From positions 1-64,000 of the forward strand of contig NZ_JAAVUZ010000004.1 in NCBI RefSeq assembly GCF_018449675.1: a stretch of 64,000 nt of DNA. Direction: 5' to 3'. Made by a program: the position numbers and the translations under genes. The notes beneath the pieces were generated by a model that was not told the DNA's origin, made no database searches, and was given only the letters and a program-made list of their open reading frames with translations. Below are positions 48,777 through 57,868 of this stretch, piece by piece. The DNA is from Glaciihabitans sp. dw_435 (lineage in GTDB: Bacteria > Actinomycetota > Actinomycetes > Actinomycetales > Microbacteriaceae). Numbering within the stretch: the first letter of the stretch is position 1; every line of letters starts with the position of its first letter.

Positions 48777-49160
48777 TTACGCCGCGGGGAACCACTGTCC
48801 ATTCCGCACGATGAGGGCCGCGGGGCGTACCTCGACGGTGCCGTAATGCGCGCCCGGGCACTTCTCGGCCCAGGCAAGCGCGGCGTCGAGGTCGATGACG
48901 TCGATCTCGAAGGTACCGGCGAGCTTTTCCCTGGTGTCGGCGAACGGTCCGTCCTGGATGCGCAACGATCGATCCCGCAGGGTCACCGTCGTGGACGCGG
49001 CCACGGGCTGCAGGATGCTCGCGAAGAGCAGCACGCCCGCGGCATCCAGTTCCCGCACGTAGTCGGCGAAGGCAATCTGCATCGACTGCATGGCTTCGTC
49101 GGAGATGCCTCCCTCGACGTCTTGCGGCTCAGCATTGTGGAGGAGGAGTGAGTACTGCAT
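48777..49160 (-). CDS. YciI-like DGPF domain protein
   Basis: 127 residues. The DGPF motif is intact (IQDGPFADTREKLAGTFEID), with the usual MQYSLLLHNAEPQ start and DLDAALAWAEKCPGAHYGTVEVRP helix-strand end. Members are dimeric ferredoxin-like proteins of unclear function, in actinobacteria commonly paired with ECF42 sigma factors. Here no intact sigma gene follows, only the short remnant at 48691-48774. ATG with aaagga upstream. Confidence 0.9.
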   Translation of the reverse strand: MQYSLLLHNAEPQDVEGGISDEAMQSMQIAFADYVRELDAAGVLLFASILQPVAASTTVTLRDRSLRIQDGPFADTREKLAGTFEIDVIDLDAALAWAEKCPGAHYGTVEVRPAALIVRNGQWFPAA

Positions 49161-49208
49161 GGGGGTGTCCTTTCTTGTACCAGCCAGAGCCCAATCGACA
49201 CCGCGGTG

Positions 49209-49754
49209 TCAGGTTTCCGGAACTATTTCGCCGAGGCCAACGCGGTCGGGGACCTGCCGGGCGACGCGATGGAGCCAGGGCCCCGGATCGGGCCACGACC
49301 GGCCGGTGGGGAGATGCCCGAGCAGGCGGGCCAGCGGGGTGGCGCCGTCATCCCAGGGGATCACGCGCGTGGGCGCCGCGTCGGGCAGCACGCCGAGCCA
49401 CCAGTGCTTCCACGTCGGGGACAGCTCCTCGGGCGCGTCAATGATGTAGTAATCGGGCAGCGACGCCCCACCGGCGCTAAGCGACTGCAGGGCGCGCTCG
49501 ATCTCGAAGTCGAGGGTGCCGAGGGTGGTCTGGTCGTCGAAGAACTCGACCCACGCGTGGGCGACGTGGGCGAGAGGGTCGCGGTCGTGCACCACGTAGG
49601 GGGACTGTGACTGGTTGATCCACTGGCCGGCATCGCCGTCCGTCATTTCGGCGAGGGAAGCGGCGCGCACGTTGGTCAGCCGGTTGAGGCGGCCGAGCGT
49701 CGGTGCAGGATTCCTACCGATAAAGACGACCGTTGTGCTGCTCGCGCTGCTCAT
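49209..49754 (-). CDS. Conserved-looking protein of unknown function, 181 aa
   Basis: I do not recognise this protein. It begins with a hydrophobic strand (TTVVFIGRNPAPTLGRLNRL), then an acidic region (EFFDDQTTLGTLDFEIERAL), DYYIIDAPEELSPTWKHWWLGVLPD and an Arg/Pro/Trp-rich C-terminus. No membrane segment, signal peptide or cysteine is present. TAGGCT six bases before its ATG supports real, leaderless expression. It lies between the DGPF and Nudix genes on the same strand with separate promoters likely. Confidence 0.72.
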   Translation of the reverse strand: MSSASSTTVVFIGRNPAPTLGRLNRLTNVRAASLAEMTDGDAGQWINQSQSPYVVHDRDPLAHVAHAWVEFFDDQTTLGTLDFEIERALQSLSAGGASLPDYYIIDAPEELSPTWKHWWLGVLPDAAPTRVIPWDDGATPLARLLGHLPTGRSWPDPGPWLHRVARQVPDRVGLGEIVPET

Positions 49755-49760
49755 GCATCC

Positions 49761-49766
49761 AGCCTA
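49761..49766 (-). promoter_or_regulatory. Putative -10 box of the leaderless 181-aa gene
   Basis: TAGGCT on the minus strand followed by six bases and the ATG at 49754. Confidence 0.5.
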
Positions 49767-49797
49767 GATCGCCTGGTGAGCGCAGGCGCGGGAGTGG

Positions 49798-50265
49798 TCA
49801 GCGCAGATACTCCTCGAGCGCGGTCAACAGCGGTGCCTGGCCCTTCACGAGCTTGACCCGGGCGACCTCGAGCGGCGCCCAGGCCGCGGCATCCACTTCG
49901 GGAAATTGCTGCAGTCGTCCCGAGCGGGGCGGCCACTCCATCTCGAAGGTGTTGCTGGTGATGGTCTGCACGTCGAAGTCTGTTTCGGCGATGAATGCCG
50001 TCACGATCTTGCCGGACGATTGGCGGAACTCGCCGAGCAGCGCATAGTCGGCGTGGGGTGGGGGAGTGCCGATCTCTTCGGCAAACTCACGCAGGGCGGC
50101 GGTGAGGGGTTCTTCGTCGTCAGTGAACTCGCCCTTGGGGATGGACCACGCGTGGTCGTCCTTCTTCGCCCAGAACGGGCCGCCCATGTGGGCGATCCAC
50201 ACCTCAAGCCCGCCCGAGGGGGCGAATCTGTACAGCAGGAGTCCGGCACTACGGATGGGGGCCAT
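49798..50265 (-). CDS. Nudix hydrolase
   Basis: 155 residues. The Nudix box GEFTDDEEPLTAALREFAEE matches GX5EX7REUXEEXGU when continued by IG. The surrounding sequence (RSAGLLLYRF at the start, FWAKKDDHAWSIPKGE before the box) resembles Nudix proteins acting on diadenosine polyphosphates or related nucleotides; the true substrate is unknown. ATG start; the neighbouring YciI-like gene ends 12 bases upstream on the same strand, so they are probably cotranscribed. Confidence 0.93.
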   Translation of the reverse strand: MAPIRSAGLLLYRFAPSGGLEVWIAHMGGPFWAKKDDHAWSIPKGEFTDDEEPLTAALREFAEEIGTPPPHADYALLGEFRQSSGKIVTAFIAETDFDVQTITSNTFEMEWPPRSGRLQQFPEVDAAAWAPLEVARVKLVKGQAPLLTALEEYLR

Positions 50266-50277
50266 CCCTCGATACTG

Positions 50278-50610
50278 TCAGTCAAACGGCATGCCCGCGC
50301 GAATTTCGAGCCTGCCCATCACCGCCATCGGGTGCGTCATGATCGCGTCGAGCGCTTCGTCGAGCGACGCGCACTCGAGCACGTCGAAGCCGACGATGGT
50401 GTCGTCGCGACCATCGGCGGGCCCGGACACGACGAACTCCTCGCCCCCGCGAATTGTCAGCGTCATGGCCTCATCCGACGGAACGAGCCTCTCGCCCACG
50501 ATGCGTGCGCCCGCGGATTCCACGTCGCTCACCCACGCCTCGGTCGCCCCGCGCGGATCGTCAAGTTCTTCACCGTCGGGGGCAGAGTGCACCAGCAGTA
50601 GGAACAACAT
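50278..50610 (-). CDS. YciI family protein, degenerate DGPF motif
   Basis: 110 residues: MLFLLLVHSAPDGEEL start, VSGPADGRDDTIVGFDVLEC in place of the DGPF segment, and SLDEALDAIMTHPMAVMGRLEIRA end. The ATG at 50610 has the strong site gggaggt; an in-frame ATG at 50646 would extend it across the promoter-like TATACAT. Followed 12 bases later by the Nudix gene. The role is unclear; it is a diverged relative of the DGPF protein 1.2 kb away. Confidence 0.85.
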   Translation of the reverse strand: MLFLLLVHSAPDGEELDDPRGATEAWVSDVESAGARIVGERLVPSDEAMTLTIRGGEEFVVSGPADGRDDTIVGFDVLECASLDEALDAIMTHPMAVMGRLEIRAGMPFD

Positions 50611-50687
50611 TGTTACCTCCCTGCGCCCAATGTATACGTTGTCCATAACGAGGCCTAGGCCGCAGTACTACCGGGATGTGCGCCGGT

Positions 50688-51110
50688 TCACGCCGGCGGC
50701 CACACCCCGATGATGATCGCCATGATGACGAGCGTGACGAACTCGTGGGCGACGTTGAGCACCGTCAGCCCCGCGGGGCGACCGTCGAAGGCGTCGTGGG
50801 TGATGAACCGGGCGGCGGTGAAACCCGCCCACAGGATGATGGTGGTCACGACCGCGTTCCAGAAAAAGCTGCCGTCGTAGAAGCTCCACGAGATATCGGC
50901 GGCGCCGGCCAGCACCCAGGCCGTGATGAAGCTCACGACGACAGTGATGAGGATGGGCCTGACCGCATCGGAGGCGTTGCCCGACGGGGTCACGCCCGCG
51001 GCTTTCATCCAGTATTTGCCGAAGACCCTGGGGGTGTACCAGACCGAGCCCACGATCATGCTGGAGAGCGTCGCGAGGATAACCGCCCAGTAGTTGATGT
51101 CCGGAACCAT
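50688..51110 (-). CDS. DUF1761 membrane protein
   Basis: 140 residues with four membrane helices (YWAVILATLSSMIVGSVWY, ILITVVVSFITAWVLAG, VVTTIILWAGFTAARFI, HEFVTLVIMAIIIGVW). SMIVGSVWYTPRVFGKYWMK near the N-terminus is the DUF1761 hallmark. Function unknown. ATG with gaaggg upstream. Divergent from the S9 peptidase gene with a 50-base gap. Confidence 0.9.
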   Translation of the reverse strand: MVPDINYWAVILATLSSMIVGSVWYTPRVFGKYWMKAAGVTPSGNASDAVRPILITVVVSFITAWVLAGAADISWSFYDGSFFWNAVVTTIILWAGFTAARFITHDAFDGRPAGLTVLNVAHEFVTLVIMAIIIGVWPPA

Positions 51111-51160
51111 GATCGCCCTTCGTTGCGCGTGACAGTTTTCTTACGAGCAGAATAGAACGC

Positions 51161-53080
51161 ATGACGACTACCGCACCGTACGGATCGTGGCGTTCCCCGA
51201 TCTCCGCCCTCGATCTCGCCGCAAGCGGCCACCCGGTGAGCGGCGGTACCTGGGTCGGCGATGCAGTTTGGTGGCTCGAGCTGCGGCCCGGCGAGGGCGG
51301 CCGTCTCGCCGTCCGCACGGCCGGAGACAACGGCGAACCCGTCGACATTCTTCCCGCTCCGTGGAACGCACGAACGCGGGTGCACGAGTACGGTGGCGGC
51401 GCGTGGACGGTGACGGATGACTCTGCGCTGATCTTCGCCGAATTCACCGACCAACGTCTGTACCGCCTTGACCGGGGCGAGAGCACCCCCGTCGCGATCA
51501 CCCCGGCCGACGGGAGATACCGGTTCGCCGAGTTATCCATTCGCGGGGACGAGGTGATCGCCGTGCGGGAGACCCACACCGACGGAAGCATCAGCCGCGA
51601 CATCGTGGCGGTGCCGCTGGATGGATCCGCGGTGCACGACGCCCGTGGCATCCGCTCCATCGTCTCTGGATCCCACTTCCTTGCCTACCCGCGGTTCTCG
51701 CCGGATGGGTCCCGCATCGCCTGGATAGCCTGGGAGCACCCGCAAATGCCGTGGGACGGCACCGAACTGCGCGTTGCGGACCTCGTCGACGGAGTGGGAC
51801 GCGACCAGCGCACGCTCGCCGGGTCGACGACCGAGTCCGTGCTGCAGCCGCAGTGGGCGGATGACTCCACCCTGACGCTGATCAGTGATCGCAGTGGATT
51901 CTGGAACCTGGAGTCGCTCACCCTCGACGGCACCCGCCGCGTGCTGCTCGAGGAGCGGGCCGAGTACGGTGACGCCCTGTGGACTCTTGGCTCCATCTGG
52001 TATCACCGGTTGGACGACGGCCGGCTGCTCACCATGCGCACCGATGGCGATGACAGCCTTGTGATCCTGGACACCACGACCGGCGAGAGCCGTTCCCTCG
52101 ACCTGCCGCTCACGGCAATCTCCCTCGGCGCTCGCCGGGGATCCCGGGTGATGCTGTTTGGCGGAAACTCAACGCTGGCTACCGGACTGCGCATCCTGGA
52201 CCTCGACACCGGCGACCTCGAGGTCGTGCGGCTTGCGGTCGACGCGCTCCCGGACGCGGGCTACCTGCCGATCGCCGAGGCACGCGTGTTCGGCTCGACC
52301 CGGGAGGTGCACGCCTTCGTGTACCCGCCGCGCAACGCGGACTTCGTGGCACCCGAGGGCGAACTGCCGCCCTACATCGCGTTCGTGCACGGTGGCCCCA
52401 CGTCGCGGGTGCCCGCGCGCGCAGACCTCACGGCTGCGTACTTCACCAGCCGCGGCATCGGCGTTGTCGACATCAACTACGGCGGCTCGACGGGCCACGG
52501 TCGCGAGTATCGCGAGCGGCTCAAGGGCCAGTGGGGAGTGGTGGATGTCGAGGACACAATCGCCGCCGTCCTCGGGCTGGCAGACGCGGGTGTCGCCGAT
52601 CGCGCCCGGCTGGGCATCCGCGGTGGCTCCGCCGGCGGCTGGACGGTACTCGCCTCGCTCACCGGGTCGGACGTCTTCGCCGCCGGAACCTCCTACTTCG
52701 GTGTTGCCGAGCTCACGCAGTTCGCCCTCGACACGCACGACTTCGAGTCCCGCTACCTCGACGGGCTCATCGGCCCGCTGCCCGAGGCGGCCGACCTGTA
52801 CGATTCCCGGGCGCCCCTGAACAACGTCCACAAGCTCACCACCCCCGTGCTGTTGCTGCAGGGACTCGATGACCCGATCGTGCCACCGTCGCAGGCAGAG
52901 CTGTTCCGGGATGCGCTCGAGGCTCGGGGCATCCCGCACGCCTATATCGCCTACGAGGGCGAGTCGCACGGCTTCCGTCGTGCGGAGACCATCGTCAGCG
53001 CGACGGAGGCTGAACTGTCGTTCTACGGTCAGGTGATGGGCTTCGAGCCGGCGGATGTCCCGCGGTTGATGCTCTCCTGA
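51161..53080 (+). CDS. S9 family peptidase (prolyl oligopeptidase-like)
   Basis: 639 residues. An N-terminal seven-bladed propeller (about 15-370) gates a C-terminal alpha/beta hydrolase. Triad: Ser in LGIRGGSAGGWTVLASL (near 489), Asp in LLQGLDDPIVPPSQA (near 570) and His in YEGESHGFRRAET (near 602). GGSTGHGREYRERLKGQWG is also typical of acylaminoacyl-peptidase-like members. No signal peptide, so a cytosolic oligopeptidase. ATG start; no clear ribosome binding site, so it may also be leaderless with a weak -10 box. Confidence 0.94.
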   Translation: MTTTAPYGSWRSPISALDLAASGHPVSGGTWVGDAVWWLELRPGEGGRLAVRTAGDNGEPVDILPAPWNARTRVHEYGGGAWTVTDDSALIFAEFTDQRLYRLDRGESTPVAITPADGRYRFAELSIRGDEVIAVRETHTDGSISRDIVAVPLDGSAVHDARGIRSIVSGSHFLAYPRFSPDGSRIAWIAWEHPQMPWDGTELRVADLVDGVGRDQRTLAGSTTESVLQPQWADDSTLTLISDRSGFWNLESLTLDGTRRVLLEERAEYGDALWTLGSIWYHRLDDGRLLTMRTDGDDSLVILDTTTGESRSLDLPLTAISLGARRGSRVMLFGGNSTLATGLRILDLDTGDLEVVRLAVDALPDAGYLPIAEARVFGSTREVHAFVYPPRNADFVAPEGELPPYIAFVHGGPTSRVPARADLTAAYFTSRGIGVVDINYGGSTGHGREYRERLKGQWGVVDVEDTIAAVLGLADAGVADRARLGIRGGSAGGWTVLASLTGSDVFAAGTSYFGVAELTQFALDTHDFESRYLDGLIGPLPEAADLYDSRAPLNNVHKLTTPVLLLQGLDDPIVPPSQAELFRDALEARGIPHAYIAYEGESHGFRRAETIVSATEAELSFYGQVMGFEPADVPRLMLS

Positions 53081-53187
53081 TCTGCTTCGCTCCCGTGTCA
53101 ACCCCCGGCGAATATTCGAAATCGGGAATCGATGCGCACCGCGGGGCCGTTTTACCCGGTGTACCCAATCGCAAGGAGATCCAAGAA

Positions 53188-54021
53188 ATGTCAGTAATTC
53201 CCACGATCGCCCTGAACAACGGCGTCGAGATTCCGCAGCTCGGATTCGGCGTCTTCCAGATCGCACCCGCCGACACCAAGGTCGCGACCCTCGAAGCTCT
53301 CGAGGTCGGCTACCGGCACATCGACACCGCCGAAATGTACGGCAACGAGAAGGGGGTCGGGGACGCGGTGCGCGAATCCGGCCTCGCGCGCGAGGACGTC
53401 TTCGTCACCAGCAAGCTCAACAACGGTTTCCACGCCCGCGAAGACGCCCTGAAGGCCTTCGATACCACCCTCGATACCCTCGGCTTCGAGTACATCGACC
53501 TCTTCCTCATCCACTGGCCGCTGCCGGCGGTGGGCGACTTCGTCGACACCTGGAAGGCAATGGAGGAGATCTACGCCTCCGGCCGCGCCAAGGCCATCGG
53601 TGTCTCGAACTTCCAGCCGCAGCACATCCAGCGCCTGCTCGACCACACGGACATCATCCCCGCTGTCAACCAGATCGAGGTGCACCCGTACCTCACGCAG
53701 GACGACGTTCGCGGCTTTAACAACGAGCACGGCATCGAGACGGAGGCATGGTCGCCCATCGCCCAGGGCCTCGTGCTGACAGACCCGACGATCACCGAGA
53801 TCGCCGACCGCATCGGCAAGTCACCGGCCCAGGTCACGCTGCGCTGGCACATCCAGCGCGGCGACATCGTGTTCCCGAAGTCGGTGAGCCGGAGCCGCAT
53901 CGAAGAGAACTTCGCGCTGTTCGACTTCACGCTGACCGATGACGACGTTGCGGCAATCAGTGAGCTGAACCGCAACGAGCGCACGGGCCCGAACCCCGAC
54001 GAGTTCAACTGGATTCCGTAG
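53188..54021 (+). CDS. Aldo/keto reductase (2,5-diketo-D-gluconate reductase type)
   Basis: 277 residues, NADPH-dependent carbonyl reductase with a TIM barrel. The catalytic tetrad is visible: Asp and Tyr in HIDTAEMYGNE, Lys in VTSKLNNGFH and His in LFLIHWPLP. PKSVSRSRIEENF binds NADPH. The ATG at 53188 has aaggag at good spacing. A CGAATATTCG palindrome at 53109-53118 lies upstream and could be a regulatory site. A strong terminator follows. Confidence 0.94.
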   Translation: MSVIPTIALNNGVEIPQLGFGVFQIAPADTKVATLEALEVGYRHIDTAEMYGNEKGVGDAVRESGLAREDVFVTSKLNNGFHAREDALKAFDTTLDTLGFEYIDLFLIHWPLPAVGDFVDTWKAMEEIYASGRAKAIGVSNFQPQHIQRLLDHTDIIPAVNQIEVHPYLTQDDVRGFNNEHGIETEAWSPIAQGLVLTDPTITEIADRIGKSPAQVTLRWHIQRGDIVFPKSVSRSRIEENFALFDFTLTDDDVAAISELNRNERTGPNPDEFNWIP

Positions 54022-54043
54022 GTCCGGAAATCGCGTGACGCGA

Positions 54044-54081
54044 GAAAGGGCGGTCACTCCTCGCGGAGTGACCGCCCTTTC
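54044..54081. terminator. Bidirectional rho-independent terminator
   Basis: Perfect 17-bp inverted repeat (54044-54060 and 54065-54081, loop tcgc) with A- and T-containing ends, placed between the convergent aldo/keto reductase and MFS genes. Confidence 0.9.
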
Positions 54082-54105
54082 GCGGTGCTGGGTGGAACTG
54101 CTGGG

Positions 54106-55578
54106 TTAGTGACCCATCGGCAGCTCGCCCGCGGGAACCGCCGGCTTACGGATGAAGAACGCCGCCGGAATGGCGAACAGCGAAATGATCGCGCCATACA
54201 TAAAGGCGTGCTGGATGCCTCCGGCCGTCGCGTGCACGACCGATGCTCCCTGCGTGGCCAACGTGGTGGACTGCGCGGTCATCACCGCGATGAAGAGTGC
54301 GGTGCCGAGCGCCCCGGCCAGTTGCTGGATCGTGCCGAGGATGGCGCTGCCGTGGGAGTACAGGTTCGGAGTCAGCGACCCGAGGCTCGCGGTGAACAGC
54401 GGCGTGAAGAGCAAAGCAAGTCCGATGCTGAGAGCAATGTGTGCGACCAGCACGAGGCCGATCGGAGTCGACTCGCTCAGACGCGTCATGGCCCAGAAGT
54501 CCGCGCTCACCAGCACGGCACCCGAGACGAGCAGCGTGGTGGGTCCGTAGCGGTCGAACAGGCGACCGACGAACGGCGACAGGATTCCCGTGATCAGGCC
54601 ACCGGGAAGCAGGAGCAGGCCGGTGTTCAGCGCGTTAAGACCGAGAACGTTCTGCAGGTAGATCGGCAGGATGATCAGGGTGCCGAACAACGCCATCATG
54701 CTGATGGCCATCATGCCGATCGAGACGCTGAAGGTCGGCGACTTGAAGGTACGCAGGTCAAGAAGCGCGCGGTCACGGCGCTGCAGCGATACCTGGCGCA
54801 GGACGAAGACCACGAGCGCGACGACTCCCACGAGCAGCGGCACGATGCCGACCTCGGGCGAGGTGGCCAGGTTGCTCAGGCCGTAGATAAGCCCACCGAA
54901 CCCGAAGGCCGAGAGGATTACCGAGAAGACATCGAACTGCGTCCTGACCGGAGTCGTGACGTTCGGGACCCGGATGATGCCGAGCACAAGCGCCGCGAGG
55001 GCAATCGGCAACACAAGGATGAACATCCAGCGCCAGTCGAGCGCGCTGAGGATGATGCCCGAGATGGTCGGGCCAATGGCAGGTGCCACGGAAATGACGA
55101 TGGAGATGTTTCCCATCGTGCGCCCCCGAGAGGCCGGGGCGACGAGCGTCATGGCCGTCGTCATGAGCAGCGGCATCATGATGGCGGTTCCGGATGCCTG
55201 GACAACGCGCCCGGCGAGCAGGATCTCAAATCCGGGTGCCGTAGCCGCGATGAGCGTTCCGAGACTGAATAGGCTCATCGCCGCGATGAAAATCGGGCGG
55301 GTGTTGAAGCGCTGCAGCAAGAACCCGGTGATGGGGATCACCACGGCCATGGTGAGCATGAAGCCCGTGGTGAGCCACTGGGCGGAGGACGCCGTGATGT
55401 CGAGGTCCTGCATGAGGTGCGGAAGCGCCACACCCATGATGGTCTCGTTCAGGATGACGACAAAGGCCGAAATCAGCAGCAGGTTGATGACCAGTTTGTT
55501 GCGCTTGGCAATGGTGGGGTCATCCGCTGCGGTGCCCGGCATGGCGGGCGTCACGGTAAGAGGGGAAGTTTCAGACAA
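54106..55578 (-). CDS. MFS transporter, DHA2 multidrug family
   Basis: About 490 residues with 14 helices. NETIMGVALPHLMQDLDIT in helix 1, the helix 4-5 region GTAIMMPLLMTTAMTLV and SVAPAIGPTISGIIL (antiporter motif C), and GRLFDRYGPTTLLVSG in the second half place it among EmrB-like drug exporters. The TTG at 55578 is taken as start because gggac lies upstream; ATG at 55626/55629 would add a non-conserved, hydrophilic extension and has no ribosome binding site. Confidence 0.9.
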   Translation of the reverse strand: MSETSPLTVTPAMPGTAADDPTIAKRNKLVINLLLISAFVVILNETIMGVALPHLMQDLDITASSAQWLTTGFMLTMAVVIPITGFLLQRFNTRPIFIAAMSLFSLGTLIAATAPGFEILLAGRVVQASGTAIMMPLLMTTAMTLVAPASRGRTMGNISIVISVAPAIGPTISGIILSALDWRWMFILVLPIALAALVLGIIRVPNVTTPVRTQFDVFSVILSAFGFGGLIYGLSNLATSPEVGIVPLLVGVVALVVFVLRQVSLQRRDRALLDLRTFKSPTFSVSIGMMAISMMALFGTLIILPIYLQNVLGLNALNTGLLLLPGGLITGILSPFVGRLFDRYGPTTLLVSGAVLVSADFWAMTRLSESTPIGLVLVAHIALSIGLALLFTPLFTASLGSLTPNLYSHGSAILGTIQQLAGALGTALFIAVMTAQSTTLATQGASVVHATAGGIQHAFMYGAIISLFAIPAAFFIRKPAVPAGELPMGH

Positions 55579-55713
55579 AGGTAAGTGTCCCGTCGGGAGT
55601 GTTAGAGCAATCGCGCGTACCTTCATCAAGCAACCGCCGCGCGGACTTTATTCCACTGTTGCGTGTCCAGTACCGTCGACCTAGGAGCGGGGGACGACCG
55701 AAGGAGTTCAGCC

Positions 55714-56496
55714 ATGATCGAGACGACGTTGTCAGCCGATGGAACCCGCATCGCCTTCGAGCGCAGCGGCACCGGTCCTGCTCTCGTGCTGCTGGGAGGC
55801 GCCTTCAACACCCGCCAGAGCGCCGCCGGGCTCGCGTCAGTGCTCGCTCCCCAGTACACGGTCTTCACGGTCGACCGCCGCGGTCGCGGAAACAGCGGAG
55901 ACACGCAGCCCTACGCGGTCGAGCGCGAGATCGAGGATGTCGCGGCAGTCGTCGAGGCCGCCGGCGGGTCCGCCCACGCCTACGGGCATTCGTCCGGGGC
56001 GATTCTTGCCCTCGAGGCCGCGGCACACGGAGTGGCGATCACGAAGGTCGCCGCGTTCGAGCCGCCGTACACGTTCGATCCCCAGAACCCGTCGGCGGTT
56101 CCGGGCACCCGCACGGCCGACGAGGTGCTCGCGGCCCTCGACGGGGGCGATCACTCCCTGGCGGCCCGGACCTTTCTGCAATTCATGGGAATCGACGAGG
56201 ACTCGATCGAGTGGATGACCCAGGCACCGTTCTGGCCCGACATGGCATCGCTTGCCCCCACCCTTCGCTACGAAATCGCCCTGACCAACGACGGCCGCGT
56301 ACCCCGGGAGCGCTTCGCCCGCATCGGAGCCCCCACCCTCGTGATGGATGGCGGCAACAGCCCCGCGTGGGCGGCCCGGTCGGTGGCGGCCGTCACGGAG
56401 GCGATCCCCGGCGCGCGCCGCGTCACGATAACCGGGCAAACGCACGCGGTCGAAGACGCTGCCGTCGCAACGGTGCTCGTCGAATTTCTGAAATGA
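55714..56496 (+). CDS. Alpha/beta fold hydrolase
   Basis: 260 residues. ALVLLGGAFNTRQSA oxyanion strand, VDRRGRGNSGD, nucleophile elbow AYGHSSGAILALEAA, Asp region GAPTLVMDGGNSP and His in ITGQTHAVEDAAV. Cytosolic; substrate unknown. ATG with aaggag at good spacing. Its stop overlaps the ATG of the AlkZ-like gene (ATGA), so the two are produced together. Confidence 0.9.
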   Translation: MIETTLSADGTRIAFERSGTGPALVLLGGAFNTRQSAAGLASVLAPQYTVFTVDRRGRGNSGDTQPYAVEREIEDVAAVVEAAGGSAHAYGHSSGAILALEAAAHGVAITKVAAFEPPYTFDPQNPSAVPGTRTADEVLAALDGGDHSLAARTFLQFMGIDEDSIEWMTQAPFWPDMASLAPTLRYEIALTNDGRVPRERFARIGAPTLVMDGGNSPAWAARSVAAVTEAIPGARRVTITGQTHAVEDAAVATVLVEFLK

Positions 56497-57620
56497 CGCT
56501 GGAACCTGCGCACCCCGTCGCGGTGACGCCCCGGGAACTGCTGCGCCTGCGCCTGGCATCCCAGCGCATCGAGTCACCGTCCAGCACGCCGCTCGATGTG
56601 GCCGGCGTCGTGCGGCACCTCCTTGCGCTGCAGGCGCAGGACTTCGCGCAGGGACTGTGGGCGGTCGCTCTGCGGGCGCCCGGGGCCACGAAGAGCGACG
56701 TTCTCGCCGCGCTGGACGAAGGTCGGGTCATCCGCTCCTGGCCCATGCGTGGCACGCTGCACTTTCTGCCGCCGGAAGACCTGCGCTGGATCCTCGCCCT
56801 CACCGCCGAGCGCACGCTGAAGGGGGCAGCCTCCCGCTTTCGCGGCCTGGGAATCGACGAGACGACGCTCACGCGCGCCACGGAGGTCGCGCGCGCCGAG
56901 CTCGGTGGGGGAGCGCGACTGTCGCGGGATGAACTCTTCGCCGCCCTGGGCCGCGCCGGCATCGATACGGCGGGGCAACGGGGCTCCCACATTGTATTCG
57001 CGCTGTCGCATCGCGCGATTATCTGCTGGGGACCCACCCACAAGAACCAGCAGGCACTCGTGCTGGTCGACGACTGGATTCCGCGGCAGCCCGCCCGTGA
57101 GCGCACCGATGCCTTGCGCTCCTATGCGCTCGGCTATTTCCGGGGACACGGACCGGCGACCCTCGCTGACTTCGCCTGGTGGTCAAAGCTCACCCTCGCC
57201 GACGCCCGCACGGGGCTGGCCGCGGCGCTCGACGATCTCGTCGAGCTGAGCTGCGACGGAACCACTTATTGGATGACCCGGGACGAAATGGATGCCGCGG
57301 GCCCAGCACCCTCGCGTGCGAGTGGCCGCGTGCACCTGCTCCCGGGTTTCGACGAGTACCTGCTCGGCTACACGGACCGTTCCCTCGCCCTGACCCCCGA
57401 GCACTTCGACCGCGTGGTGCCCGGCACCAATGGAATCTTCCTTCCGATCATCGTTTCCCGGGGCAGGGTCGTCGGCACCTGGCGACGCCCACCCGGTGCC
57501 TCCCCGGGAGCCATCCCGTCTGGGTCGATCACCACCGACGTCTTCGAGACGCTCGGCACGCGCGACACGGCGACGCTAGACCGTGCGGCTCGGGAGTGGT
57601 CCCGCTACGCGGCCGGGTGA
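56493..57620 (+). CDS. Winged-helix protein of the AlkZ-like (HTH_42) family
   Basis: 375 residues. Resembles the winged-helix family that includes the DNA glycosylases AlkZ (Streptomyces) and YcaQ (E. coli), which unhook DNA interstrand crosslinks. The catalytic QxQ motif is present as LALQAQDF (Gln47 and Gln49). Other conserved-looking parts are RGTLHFLPPEDLRWIL, CWGPTHKNQQALVLVDDW, RGHGPATLADFAWWSKL and LLPGFDEYLLGYTDR. Glycosylase activity is inferred from the motif. Coupled by ATGA overlap to an alpha/beta hydrolase. Confidence 0.85.
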   Translation: MTLEPAHPVAVTPRELLRLRLASQRIESPSSTPLDVAGVVRHLLALQAQDFAQGLWAVALRAPGATKSDVLAALDEGRVIRSWPMRGTLHFLPPEDLRWILALTAERTLKGAASRFRGLGIDETTLTRATEVARAELGGGARLSRDELFAALGRAGIDTAGQRGSHIVFALSHRAIICWGPTHKNQQALVLVDDWIPRQPARERTDALRSYALGYFRGHGPATLADFAWWSKLTLADARTGLAAALDDLVELSCDGTTYWMTRDEMDAAGPAPSRASGRVHLLPGFDEYLLGYTDRSLALTPEHFDRVVPGTNGIFLPIIVSRGRVVGTWRRPPGASPGAIPSGSITTDVFETLGTRDTATLDRAAREWSRYAAG

Positions 57621-57868
57621 AACGGCACATTCTGCCCCCAAACGGGGGCGTGATTCGACCCCTCGATTTGCAGGGAGAGCGACAGGTACCGTCGGGCTGT
57701 CGGCGGTGTGCACGTCGACGCAGCGAGATTTGTCCCCGTCGCAATGGCGCGCCGCCCGACCCGTCTATGCCGCTTCACCCCTGAGTTGAGCGCCGCACCA
57801 CCTGAGAATCCCGACCGCGCCGGGACCCGATCTCGCGAGCAGAGTATGCCTAGCAAAAGGAGATCATC

